Source of the DNA: Sphingomonas sp. Leaf230
Lineage (GTDB): Bacteria; Pseudomonadota; Alphaproteobacteria; Sphingomonadales; Sphingomonadaceae
DNA: 64,000 nt
Assembly: GCF_001421745.1 (NCBI RefSeq)
Contig: NZ_LMKW01000001.1
Coordinates: 618,174-682,173, forward strand
Direction: 5' to 3'
Each line of letters opens with the position of its first letter. The first letter of the stretch is position 1. The notes under the pieces were generated by a model, which had not been told where the DNA came from, did no database searches, and worked only from the letters and a program-made list of their open reading frames with translations. Positions 1 through 7,585 of this stretch are shown here, piece after piece. Made by a program: the position numbers and the translations under genes.

Positions 1-6
1 CATCAG

Positions 7-1635
7 ATGTTTCCGGTGCTTACCGGAGACCAGCTTCAGACGGCGAAGCGCTTTGCGAGCGGTCCGGCGCGCGTGTTTGCCGCGGGCGAGCAGGTCTATG
101 CGATCGGCGAGCACGGCGTCGCGGCCTGGCTGGTGCTCGAAGGAACGATCGACGTCGTCCGCCGCGACGGGCTCAGTCACGAGGCGCCGATTACCACACA
201 CGGCCCGGGGCAGTTGACGGGCGAGGTCAACCAGCTTGCCGGACGCCCGACGATCGCGGGCGGCACCGCTGGCCCCCAAGGCTGTACCGCGCTGCCGTTC
301 GATCCGGCGCATCTGCGCGCGCTGATGGTCGGCTCGGCGGACGTCGGCGAGATCGTGATGCGCGCGCTGATCCTGCGCCGCGTCGGCCTGATCGAGCAGG
401 GCAGCGGGGGAACGGTGATCGTCGGCCTGCCGGACAGTCCCGACGTCGTCCGGCTACAGGGGTTTCTCACGCGATCGGGCTATCCGAACATCGTCCTCGA
501 TGCGGCATCCGACGACGAGGGGCGTGCACTGGTCGAGCGGACCGGTGTCGCGTCGAGCGATCTGCCGCTGGTCGTTTGTCCAAACGGTACGGTGCTGAAA
601 AGGCCGTCGGATATCGAGGTTGCGGCGTGCCTGGGGATCACACCGGAACTCGATCCCGACACCGTGTACGACGTCGCGATCGTCGGTGCGGGGCCGGCGG
701 GGCTGGCGGCGGCGGTGTATGCGGCGTCCGAGGGACTGTCGGTGATCGTGCTCGACGAGCGTGCGATCGGCGGGCAGGCGGGGGCGTCGGCTAGGATCGA
801 GAACTACCTGGGCTTCCCGACCGGCATTTCGGGGCAGGCGCTGGCCGGGCGCGCATTCAACCAGGCGCTCAAGTTCGGCGCGGAGATCGCGATCCCGTTG
901 ACCGTCGAGCATCTCGATTGCGACGAGGATCGGCCCGCGGGCGACCCCCTCGCGCTCGAACTGCCGGGTGATCGACGCGTCCAGTCGCGAACCGTGATCG
1001 TCGCATCGGGCGCGCGGTATCGGCGGCCGGACATCCCCGACCTAGCGGAGTTCGAGGGCGCCGGCGTGTCCTATTGGGCATCGCCGATCGAGGCGCGGTT
1101 GTGCGAGGGCGAGGAGGTCGCGCTGGTCGGCGGCGGCAATTCGGCCGGGCAGGCGGTGGTGTTCCTCGCACCGCGCGTGAAACACCTGCACCTGATCGTG
1201 CGCCGCCCGTTGGCCGCGACGATGTCGAAATATCTGATCGACCGCATCGCCGCGCTGCCCAACGTCACGATCCGCGTCGGCACCGAGATCGTCGGGCTGG
1301 AGGGCGAGCGCGCGACTGGACTGACGGCGGCGATCTTCCGCCAACGCAGCGACGGCGCCGAGACGCGGTGCGCGATGCGACACCTGTTCCTGTTCATCGG
1401 CGCCGATCCCAATGCGGGCTGGCTTAAGGGCTGTGTCGATACCGACGAGAAGGGGTTCATCGTCACCGGCGCCGCGGCGCTGCCGTTGCAGACGAGCCGC
1501 GCGGGCGTATTCGCGATCGGTGACGTCCGCGCCGGCTCGACCAAGCGCGTCGCCGCGGCGGTCGGCGAAGGCGCGGCGGTGGTCGCGCAGATCCACACGG
1601 TTTTGGCGGACATGGCGGAAAGGCACGCGGAATGA
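7..1635 (+). CDS. cNMP-binding domain / thioredoxin reductase-like FAD oxidoreductase fusion
   Basis: The protein has three parts. Residues 1-120 resemble a cyclic-nucleotide-binding domain, residues 135-210 a glutaredoxin/thioredoxin-like segment, and residues 222-530 a pyridine nucleotide-disulfide oxidoreductase core. The core shows an FAD dinucleotide fold (VGAGPAGLAAA), a GGQAG motif, an NADPH fold (VGGGNSAGQA) and a terminal FAIGDVRAG motif. The CxxC redox pair of true thioredoxin reductases is absent; the position reads YWASPIEARLC. The thioredoxin-like segment also lacks CxxC. The protein therefore probably does not reduce thioredoxin by the classical route, and its substrate is unknown. 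The frame is open through the first two codons of the window (His-Gln before the Met), so the real start may lie upstream. The next gene overlaps it by four bases (ATGA), suggesting an operon. Confidence 0.85.
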   Translation: MFPVLTGDQLQTAKRFASGPARVFAAGEQVYAIGEHGVAAWLVLEGTIDVVRRDGLSHEAPITTHGPGQLTGEVNQLAGRPTIAGGTAGPQGCTALPFDPAHLRALMVGSADVGEIVMRALILRRVGLIEQGSGGTVIVGLPDSPDVVRLQGFLTRSGYPNIVLDAASDDEGRALVERTGVASSDLPLVVCPNGTVLKRPSDIEVAACLGITPELDPDTVYDVAIVGAGPAGLAAAVYAASEGLSVIVLDERAIGGQAGASARIENYLGFPTGISGQALAGRAFNQALKFGAEIAIPLTVEHLDCDEDRPAGDPLALELPGDRRVQSRTVIVASGARYRRPDIPDLAEFEGAGVSYWASPIEARLCEGEEVALVGGGNSAGQAVVFLAPRVKHLHLIVRRPLAATMSKYLIDRIAALPNVTIRVGTEIVGLEGERATGLTAAIFRQRSDGAETRCAMRHLFLFIGADPNAGWLKGCVDTDEKGFIVTGAAALPLQTSRAGVFAIGDVRAGSTKRVAAAVGEGAAVVAQIHTVLADMAERHAE

Positions 1636-1937
1636 GCTACGGGTGTACGCATATGGATACGATCCGCCTGGTAACGCCGAGCGCGAAGGGCTGCGAGGAG
1701 TGCCTCCGGATCGGCAGCGAATGGGTGCATCTGCGGCTGTGCCGGGAATGCGGTCATGTCGGCTGTTGCGACGACTCCCCGCACCGCCACGCGACCGCGC
1801 ACTTCCACGCGACACGGCATCCGATCATCGAGGGCTACGACCCGCCGGAAGGCTGGGGCTGGTGCTTCGTCGACGAGACGATGGTAGACCTGCCGGACCA
1901 GACGCCGCAGGTTGGGCCGATCCCGCGCTATGTTTGA
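1632..1937 (+). CDS. UBP-type zinc finger domain protein
   Basis: This small 101-residue protein has a ZnF-UBP pattern of Cys and His residues: Cys5/His7, the CEEC and CREC pairs, GCC, and a run of His in SPHRHATAHFHATRHP. In eukaryotes this fold binds the C-terminus of ubiquitin. Bacteria have no ubiquitin, so the ligand here is unknown. The start ATG overlaps the stop of the upstream oxidoreductase fusion (ATGA), implying translational coupling. From memory, the same pairing of a cNMP/TrxR-like fusion with a UBP finger occurs in other bacteria, so the two probably act together. Identification of the domain is good; the function is not known. Confidence 0.82.
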   Translation: MSYGCTHMDTIRLVTPSAKGCEECLRIGSEWVHLRLCRECGHVGCCDDSPHRHATAHFHATRHPIIEGYDPPEGWGWCFVDETMVDLPDQTPQVGPIPRYV

Positions 1938-2021
1938 GGGGGCAGGGGGCGGTCGTAGCGGTGTGATTCGGCATTACGAGCTACCCTGCGCACAAGAAAG
2001 TTCAAGACGAACTGCCCACAG

Positions 2022-2137
2022 GTACACCACCCCGGCGAAGGCCGGGGCCCAGTTGGCATGGCCTGAGTGACAAAGCGCAAACCTACATCACCGACGTTTC
2101 CCAACTGGGCCCCGGCCTCCGCCGGGGAGGTGCGTAC
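2022..2137. repeat. Family B intergenic inverted repeat, copy 1
   Basis: The left arm starts GTACACCACCCCGGCGAAGG and the right arm ends GGAGGTGCGTAC. The inner motif GGGGCCCAGTTGG pairs with CCAACTGGGCCCC. The whole is about 116 bases with a non-conserved centre. It occupies the middle of the 364-base gap between the zinc finger gene and the cyclophilin gene. I see no gene or clear promoter in the rest of that gap. Confidence 0.85.
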
Positions 2138-2313
2138 TCGTTAGAACGGAACTAAGCCGAAGCGCTCGCTGGTGCATGCTTAGCGGTGCAAAACGGACGT
2201 TGATACCAACGGTGATTACCGGTTTACTCCACGTCACTAGATACCCCTCCACGCTTGCCTCTCCGCAGGCGGACAGGTAGCCGCCGCCAATCGGTAAAGG
2301 CGTGAGTGATCGA

Positions 2314-3003
2314 ATGCGGCGTTTGATGATCGGCTTCGTAGCCATTGCGGCCTTGGCCACTGCGGGAACGGCACAGCCGGCGGGGCGGCAGGTTCAGCGC
2401 GCCGAACCGGGACCGAAGCCGGGCCTTGTTCGCGTGCGCCTAGTCACGTCGGAAGGGCCGATCCTACTGGCGCTCGACGCCCGCCATGCGCCGAAGACCA
2501 CCGCGAATTTCCTCGCCTATGTCGATGACGGCCGGTTCGACGGCACGGACTTCTACCGAGCGAGCCGCCAGAAGTCCGCGCCGAAGCTCGGCTTCATCCA
2601 GGCGGGCATCCGAACCGATGCACGGCGGATCCTGCCGCCGTTTCCGCTCGAGACCACCGCAATGACCGGGATCAAGCATCTCGACGCGACGATCTCGATG
2701 GCACGGGGGATGACGCCGGCATCGGCGGGCGGGAATTTCTTCATCACGGTCGGCCCGGCGCCGGCGATGGACGCGCGCGCGGGTTATCCGGGCTATGCGG
2801 CGTTCGGGCATGTCGTCGCGGGGATGGACGTGGTGAAGCGCATCCTTGCCAAGCCGACCGGCGGCGGGATGGACGCGTTCAAGGACCAGATGATCCTGAA
2901 GCGGGTCGCTCTGGTGAGTGCGCGGCGGCTGGATGGGGTGACTAAGCCGACCGGGCTGCCGCGCGCGTGGCTGATCGAGACTGGGCCGCAGCGGCGGAAG
3001 TGA
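2314..3003 (+). CDS. Peptidylprolyl isomerase, cyclophilin type, exported
   Basis: The product is 229 residues with an N-terminal hydrophobic signal (LMIGFVAIAALATAGTA), followed by a cyclophilin domain from about residue 35. It contains the family pattern KTTANFLAYVDDGRFDGTDF, then GNFFITVG and AFGHVVAGMDVV. Cyclophilins catalyse cis-trans isomerisation of prolyl bonds; with a signal peptide this one should act in the periplasm. A GTG at 2302 is an alternative start that adds four residues. I prefer the ATG because it places the charged n-region directly before the hydrophobic core, but the Shine-Dalgarno evidence (AAAGG at 2296) is weak for both. It is flanked on both sides by intergenic repeats and appears monocistronic. 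Confidence 0.85.
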   Translation: MRRLMIGFVAIAALATAGTAQPAGRQVQRAEPGPKPGLVRVRLVTSEGPILLALDARHAPKTTANFLAYVDDGRFDGTDFYRASRQKSAPKLGFIQAGIRTDARRILPPFPLETTAMTGIKHLDATISMARGMTPASAGGNFFITVGPAPAMDARAGYPGYAAFGHVVAGMDVVKRILAKPTGGGMDAFKDQMILKRVALVSARRLDGVTKPTGLPRAWLIETGPQRRK

Positions 3004-3101
3004 GGGGCGGGCGGGCTTCAGTTTCTTGGGTCATGGGCCATCGTCACGACGGGACGCTTTTGTTCAGAATGCGAGGTCCCAACGAGCGCAATTACCATTC
3101 G

Positions 3102-3220
3102 GGTGTCGTACCTCACCGGCGTAGGCCGGAACCCAGTTGCGGAAGCCTGAGTAAGCGGACGCTGCGCGCAGTTACTACTGTCCCCCAACTGAGCCCCGGC
3201 CTGCGCCGGGGTGGGGCACC
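3102..3220. repeat. Family B intergenic inverted repeat, copy 2
   Basis: The outer arms are GGTGTCGTACCTCACCGGCG and GCCGGGGTGGGGCACC, with an inner CCCAGTTG / CAACTGAG. It is related to copy 1, with mutated arms. It lies 98 bases after the cyclophilin stop, in the 360-base gap before the convergent flavoprotein gene, which it shares with copy 3. Confidence 0.8.
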
Positions 3221-3274
3221 AAAATTTAGTTCTGACGTTCACGTTTCAAACTTCGGCGCCGCGACCCTTCATGT

Positions 3275-3349
3275 TCTCCGCGAAGGCGGGAGCCCAGGGT
3301 AACGATCGCTGGCGCCTGTGGCTCCTGGGCCCCCGCCTTCGCGGGGGAT
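3275..3349. repeat. Family B intergenic inverted repeat, copy 3 (short form)
   Basis: TCTCCGCGAAGGCGGGAGCC pairs imperfectly with the right arm CCCCGCCTTCGCGGGGGA, with inner CCCAGG / CCTGGG. It sits 15 bases past the stop of the minus-strand flavoprotein gene, a position suited to a 3-prime stem-loop. Confidence 0.8.
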
Positions 3350-3363
3350 CAAGCTAGGGTCCG

Positions 3364-4980
3364 TTACGCGATCAAGCTCAACGCAACCGCTTCCGCGACC
3401 TTGATCCCGTCGACCGCCGCGGACAGGATCCCGCCAGCATAACCTGCGCCTTCACCCGCCGGGAACAGGCCAGCCGTGTTGAGGCTGACGAAATCATCGC
3501 CCCGCGTGATCCTGACCGGCGACGAGGTGCGTGTCTCGACCCCTGTGAGCACCGCATCAGGATGGTCGTAACCCGGAATCTCGCGGCCGAATGCCGGCAA
3601 CGCCTCGCGCAACGCCGTGATTGCAAACTCGGGGAGGCACTCCGACAGGTCGGTCATGTGCACACCCGGCTTGTACGACGGAATCACCGAGCCGAGCGCG
3701 GTCGACGCGCGGCCCGCGAGCAGATCGCCGATACGTTGCGCAGGTGCCTTGTAGTTCGAACCGCCCGCGACATACGCCCGCGATTCCCAGTGACGTTGCA
3801 GTTCTATCCCGGCGAGCGGGTGGCCGGGATAGTCGCGCTCGGGGTCGATGCCGATGACGATCCCCGAGTTCGCGTTGCGTTCGTTGCGCGAATATTGGCT
3901 CATGCCGTTGGTCGCGACGCGGCCTTCCTCGGAGGTCGCGGCGACGACGGTGCCGCCCGGACACATGCAGAAGCTGTAGACGGTCCGCCCGTTCTTGCAG
4001 TGGTGCGACAGGCTGTATGCCGCCGCGCCGAGATCCGGGTGGCCGGCGCAGGGGCCGAAGCGGGCTTCGTCGATCCAGGATTGCGGGTGCTCGATGCGTA
4101 CGCCGATCGAGAAGGGTTTGGCTTCGACGTGTACGCCTTTCGCATGGAGCATCTCGAACGTGTCGCGCGCGCTGTGGCCGACCGCGAAGACGACGTGGTT
4201 GGCTTCGATATAGTCGCCGGTACTGAGATGGAGACCGCGGAGTTGGCGCGTGCCGGCTTCCTCGACGATATCGAGGCCGTCGACGCGGGTCGAGAAGCGG
4301 TATTCGCCGCCGAGCGCCTCGATCGTCTCGCGCATGCTCTCGACCATCGTGACGAGGCGGAAGGTGCCGATATGCGGATGCGCTTCGGTGAGGATTTCGG
4401 GGGGCGCACCGGCCTTCACGAACTCGGTCAGGACTTTGCGGCCCAAGTGGCGCGGGTCCTTGATCTGGCTCCAGAGCTTGCCGTCGGAGAAGGTGCCGGC
4501 GCCGCCTTCGCCGAACTGGACGTTGGATTCGGGGTTGAGGACGCATTTGCGCCAGAGGCCCCAGGTGTCCTTGGTGCGCTCGCGGACGACCTTGCCGCGG
4601 TCGAGGATAATCGGGCGGAACCCCATTTGGGCTAGGATCAGGCCGGCAAATAACCCGCACGGGCCTGCGCCGACGACAACCGGACGTGGGCCGGTGTAGC
4701 TCGAGCCGCCCTTTGTGACGAAGCGGTAGCCGGTATCCGGCGTGCGCTGGACATGCCGGTCTTTGCGGAAACGCGTGAGGACGGTGTCCTCGTTCTTCAG
4801 CGTGACGTCGACCGAATAGACGAGCTGGATGTCCATCTTGTCGCGGGCATCGTGCGCACGCCTGGCGATGGTGTAGCGGATCAGGTCGCGCGGGGTGACG
4901 CGCAGGCGGTCGCGGATCGCGGCGGGGAGCGCTTCGTCGGCGTGGTTGAGCGGCAGCTTGAGGTCGGTGATGCGGAGCAT
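3364..4980 (-). CDS. FAD-dependent dehydrogenase, COG2509 family
   Basis: This 538-residue flavoprotein starts MLRITDLKLPL. An N-terminal alpha/beta region of about 95 residues precedes an FAD-binding fold (VVVGAGPCGLFAGLILA), then NVQFGEGGAGTFSDGKL, which is characteristic of the COG2509 family, and a C-terminal GLFPAGEGAGYAGGI FAD contact. The enzyme reaction is not established for this family. The ATG at 4980 was chosen because homologous proteins start here; the frame is open further upstream but runs into the divergent cobO gene. The 60-base divergent promoter shared with cobO raises a possible link to cobalamin redox chemistry, which is only an inference. Confidence 0.85.
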   Translation of the reverse strand: MLRITDLKLPLNHADEALPAAIRDRLRVTPRDLIRYTIARRAHDARDKMDIQLVYSVDVTLKNEDTVLTRFRKDRHVQRTPDTGYRFVTKGGSSYTGPRPVVVGAGPCGLFAGLILAQMGFRPIILDRGKVVRERTKDTWGLWRKCVLNPESNVQFGEGGAGTFSDGKLWSQIKDPRHLGRKVLTEFVKAGAPPEILTEAHPHIGTFRLVTMVESMRETIEALGGEYRFSTRVDGLDIVEEAGTRQLRGLHLSTGDYIEANHVVFAVGHSARDTFEMLHAKGVHVEAKPFSIGVRIEHPQSWIDEARFGPCAGHPDLGAAAYSLSHHCKNGRTVYSFCMCPGGTVVAATSEEGRVATNGMSQYSRNERNANSGIVIGIDPERDYPGHPLAGIELQRHWESRAYVAGGSNYKAPAQRIGDLLAGRASTALGSVIPSYKPGVHMTDLSECLPEFAITALREALPAFGREIPGYDHPDAVLTGVETRTSSPVRITRGDDFVSLNTAGLFPAGEGAGYAGGILSAAVDGIKVAEAVALSLIA

Positions 4981-5040
4981 GTCGGTCGCTCTAGCGCCGC
5001 GCGGCGCGATCCGCCATCGGGTGCGCGAGAGGACATGATC

Positions 5041-5640
5041 ATGCGGACCGACGACGAGCAGAATGCCAAGAGCGCCAAGCGCAAGGAGGTCCACGACCGG
5101 ATCGTCGCGAGCAAGACGATCGAGAAGGGGCTGATCATCGTCCACACCGGCAAGGGCAAGGGCAAGTCCACCGCCGCGTTCGGCATGGCGGTGCGGATGA
5201 TCGGGCATGGACGGAAGGTCGGCGTGGTGCAGTTCGTCAAGGGCGCGATGACGACCGGCGAGAAGGCGGTCTTCGATGCGTTCCCCGCGCTGTGCGAGTT
5301 CAAGCCGATGGGGGAGGGCTTCACCTGGGACACGCAGGATCGCGCTCGCGACATCGCGGTGGCACGCGAGGCGTGGGACGAGGTGAAGCGGATGATTGCC
5401 GATCCGTCCTATGCGATGGTGGTGGCGGACGAGCTGAACATCGTGTTGCGGTATGAGTATCTGCCGGTCGACGAGGTGCTCGCTGTGTTGGCGGCCAAGC
5501 CCGAGATGACTCATGTCGTGGTGACCGGGCGGAACGCGCCGGATGCGCTGATCGAGGTGGCGGATCTGGTGACGGAGATGGCGCAAGTGAAGCATCCGTT
5601 CCGGTCGGGGGTGAAGGCGCAGGCGGGCGTGGAGTTCTGA
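5041..5640 (+). CDS. cobO: Cob(I)yrinic acid a,c-diamide adenosyltransferase
   Basis: The 199-residue protein contains the P-loop TGKGKGKSTAAFG (residues 36-48), followed by VGVVQFVKGAMTTGE and VVADELNIVLRYEYL, matching the CobO/BtuR family (usual length about 200). It transfers the 5-prime-deoxyadenosyl group from ATP to Co(I) corrinoids in the cytoplasm. The start at 5041 has GAGAGGA eight bases upstream; a second in-frame ATG at 5035 is too close to that Shine-Dalgarno. It is not preceded by a riboswitch, since only 60 bases separate it from the divergent flavoprotein gene. The riboswitch lies downstream and controls the next operon. Confidence 0.93.
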   Translation: MRTDDEQNAKSAKRKEVHDRIVASKTIEKGLIIVHTGKGKGKSTAAFGMAVRMIGHGRKVGVVQFVKGAMTTGEKAVFDAFPALCEFKPMGEGFTWDTQDRARDIAVAREAWDEVKRMIADPSYAMVVADELNIVLRYEYLPVDEVLAVLAAKPEMTHVVVTGRNAPDALIEVADLVTEMAQVKHPFRSGVKAQAGVEF

Positions 5641-5647
5641 CTTCTTG

Positions 5648-5767
5648 ATCCTCCCCTTGCAGGGGAGGTGGCTGGCACTTGCCAGACGGAGGGGTGTTGC
5701 GATCTCGATGGCGGGTCACCCCTCCGTCAGCCCAAATGGGCTGCCACCTCCCCTGCAGGGGGAGGAT
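5648..5767. repeat. Family A-like inverted repeat after cobO
   Basis: ATCCTCCCCTTGCAGGGGAG at the left pairs with CCCCTGCAGGGGGAGGAT at the right, with further pairing inside (GACGGAGGGGTG / CACCCCTCCGTC). It lies eight bases after the cobO stop and probably forms its 3-prime stem-loop. This copy lacks the four-run G tract found in the other family A elements. Confidence 0.85.
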
Positions 5768-5777
5768 TAGAGGTTGC

Positions 5778-5806
5778 TTGTCTACGGTCGATCGTACGCC
5801 TATCGC
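5778..5806 (+). promoter_or_regulatory. Putative promoter for the cobalamin riboswitch operon
   Basis: TTGTCT (5778-5783) and TATCGC (5801-5806) are separated by 17 bases. Transcription would begin around 5813, just where the riboswitch aptamer begins. The match to sigma-70 consensus is partial; the position is the main support. Confidence 0.45.
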
Positions 5807-5814
5807 TTCCCCCG

Positions 5815-5990
5815 CGACAGGTTCCCCCGACGCTCACGCCAAGGGGGATGAAAATGGGAACGGGAAACACCCGGCTGCCCCTGCAACTGTACGCGGCGAG
5901 CCATCGTGCCTTATGCCATTGGGATGGTCCCGAGAAGGCGGTGCGGACGGCGTTGACCCGCGAGCCAGGAGACCTGCCCGTTGCGGTCGT
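5815..5990 (+). promoter_or_regulatory. Cobalamin (B12) riboswitch
   Basis: Conserved landmarks appear in order: ACAGGTTCCCCC near 5817; ATGGGAACGGGAAACACCCG then GCCCCTGCAACTGT near 5854-5890; GCCATTGGGATGG with CCCGAGAAGGC near 5915-5940; and the terminal B12 box GAGCCAGGAGACCTGCC at 5962-5978. These match the class I cobalamin aptamer. It lies 177 bases before the DUF1636 gene that leads cobT-cobC-cobS, so adenosylcobalamin should repress that operon. A stem CGTCCG / CGGACG follows at 5995-6022 and may be a peripheral helix or part of the expression platform. Confidence 0.93.
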
Positions 5991-6069
5991 CTTTCGTCCG
6001 GCCAGGGTGCGCCGAACGGACGGGTAATACCCCGAGCGACGACTTCGCTTCGCGTCGCGCGGAGGCTGG

Positions 6070-6094
6070 AGGCGTGCGCCTTTTGCTTTTTGTG
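6070..6094 (+). terminator. Possible riboswitch expression-platform terminator
   Basis: A short stem AGGC-GTGC-GCCT (6070-6081) is followed by the T-rich tail TTTTGCTTTTTG. It lies between the aptamer and the first gene of the operon, about 75 bases before the start codon. The stem is short, so this may instead be incidental; a translation-blocking platform is equally possible. Confidence 0.4.
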
Positions 6095-6167
6095 CGGTGC
6101 GGGACCGACTGTCCGAAGGGGTTCCTATGCCAAGTTCACATCATTCTAATATCGTCCGGGAACGGAC

Positions 6168-6575
6168 ATGCTGAGGCCGGTCGAGGACGGCGTCGCGGTG
6201 GTCGCGTGCAACACGTGCCGCCATTCCACGGACTCGCGCGATGACGAACAGGGCCAGCGTGGCGGCGCGCTGCTGGTCAGTGCGCTGAAGGCGGTGCAGG
6301 CGAGCGATCCCGCCTATGCCGACGTAGCCGTGCAGGAAATGCCGTGCCTGTTCGCGTGCCAGGACTTCTGCACGATCCACCTGCGCGCACCTGCGAAAGT
6401 CGGCTATGTGCTCGGCCGGTTCGAGCCGACCGAAGACGCTGCCCGTGCGATCCTGGATTACGCACGGCTCTACGGCGAAAGTGCGTTCGGACAGGTGCCG
6501 TTCAAGCAATGGCCGCAGGGGGTCAAGGGGCATTTCATCACACGTACGCCGCCCGCCGGGTTCGTCGTCGAATGA
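6168..6575 (+). CDS. DUF1636 cysteine-rich protein, first gene of the B12-riboswitch operon
   Basis: The 135-residue protein has a CxxC (ACNTCRH, residues 14-17) and a second cluster, MPCLFACQDFC. This pattern suits a thioredoxin-like ferredoxin fold or a metal site. DUF1636 proteins are known mainly from cobalamin gene clusters; their biochemical role has not been established to my knowledge. It follows the riboswitch directly and ends in an ATGA overlap with cobT, so it is made together with the lower-ligand enzymes. Family assignment is firm; a redox or metal-handling role is inference from the cysteines and context. Confidence 0.85.
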   Translation: MLRPVEDGVAVVACNTCRHSTDSRDDEQGQRGGALLVSALKAVQASDPAYADVAVQEMPCLFACQDFCTIHLRAPAKVGYVLGRFEPTEDAARAILDYARLYGESAFGQVPFKQWPQGVKGHFITRTPPAGFVVE

Positions 6576-7585
6576 CCTTTTTTCCGACGGCCGGGGCATT
6601 TCTATCATCCTTGAGCGCGTTGCCGCAGCCGGACGAAGCCGCTCGATCGGCGGCGGTGGCGCGGCAGGGGCAACTGACCAAGCCGCCGGGCTCGCTCGGG
6701 CGGTTCGAAGAGATTGCCGTCTTCATGGCCGGCTGGCAGGGCCATGAACGCCCGCGGCTCGATCGCGGCCGGGCGGTGATCTTCGCGGGTAATCACGGCA
6801 TCGTCGATCGCGGCGTGAGCGCGTTTCCGGCTTCCGTCACCGCGCAGATGGTGGCCAATTTCGAACATGGCGGCGCGGCGATCAACGCGCTGTCGCGCGC
6901 GGCGGGGCTCGATCTCAGAGTCGTCCCGCTCGACCTGGACCGGCCGACGATCGATTTCACCGTCGCCCCGGCGATGTCGGAGGAGGAATGCCTCGCGGCG
7001 ATCAACGCGGGCGCCGCCGTCGTTGCGGACGCGCCCGATCTGATCGTGCTCGGCGAGATGGGGATCGGCAACTCGACCTCGGCCGCCGCGCTGTGCCTCG
7101 CCAGCTTCGATGGATCGGCACGCGACTGGGTCGGGCCTGGTACCGGAGTCGACGACGACGGCATGGCCCGCAAGATCGCGACCGTGGAGGCCGGGCTGGC
7201 GCTGCACCGGGACGCACTGAGCACGCCGTTCGAGACGCTACGCAGGCTTGGCGGTCGTGAACTTGCGGCGATCGCAGGCGCGGTCATAGCTGCGCGTCTT
7301 GCAGGCGTACCCGTCATGCTCGATGGCTTCATATGCTGTGCCGCGGTCGCGCCGATTGCCGCTGCGTGCCCGGATATCCTCGCGCATTGTCTTGCCGGCC
7401 ACGTGTCGGCCGAGCCGGGTCATATGCGCCTGTTGCGGGCATTGGGCCTCGATCCCCTGTTGTCGCTGGGCATGCGGCTCGGCGAGGGAAGCGGCGCGGC
7501 GACTGCGACGTTGCTCGTTCGCGCGGCGCTGGCGGCGCACGACGAAATGGCGACCTTTGCCGAGGCGGGGGTCTCGGTCGCGTGA
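6572..7585 (+). CDS. cobT: Nicotinate-nucleotide--dimethylbenzimidazole phosphoribosyltransferase
   Basis: This 337-residue enzyme makes alpha-ribazole phosphate from nicotinate mononucleotide and dimethylbenzimidazole, the lower-ligand activation step of cobalamin assembly. Visible family features are TKPPGSLGRFE near residue 35, VIFAGNHGIVDRGVSAFP, GEMGIGNSTSAAAL and, near the C-terminus, LGMRLGEGSGAA, which contains the catalytic Glu. Length is typical. The ATG overlaps the DUF1636 stop (ATGA), and its own stop overlaps the GTG of the next gene (GTGA), giving a tightly coupled operon under the cobalamin riboswitch. Confidence 0.95.
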   Translation: MTFFPTAGAFLSSLSALPQPDEAARSAAVARQGQLTKPPGSLGRFEEIAVFMAGWQGHERPRLDRGRAVIFAGNHGIVDRGVSAFPASVTAQMVANFEHGGAAINALSRAAGLDLRVVPLDLDRPTIDFTVAPAMSEEECLAAINAGAAVVADAPDLIVLGEMGIGNSTSAAALCLASFDGSARDWVGPGTGVDDDGMARKIATVEAGLALHRDALSTPFETLRRLGGRELAAIAGAVIAARLAGVPVMLDGFICCAAVAPIAAACPDILAHCLAGHVSAEPGHMRLLRALGLDPLLSLGMRLGEGSGAATATLLVRAALAAHDEMATFAEAGVSVA

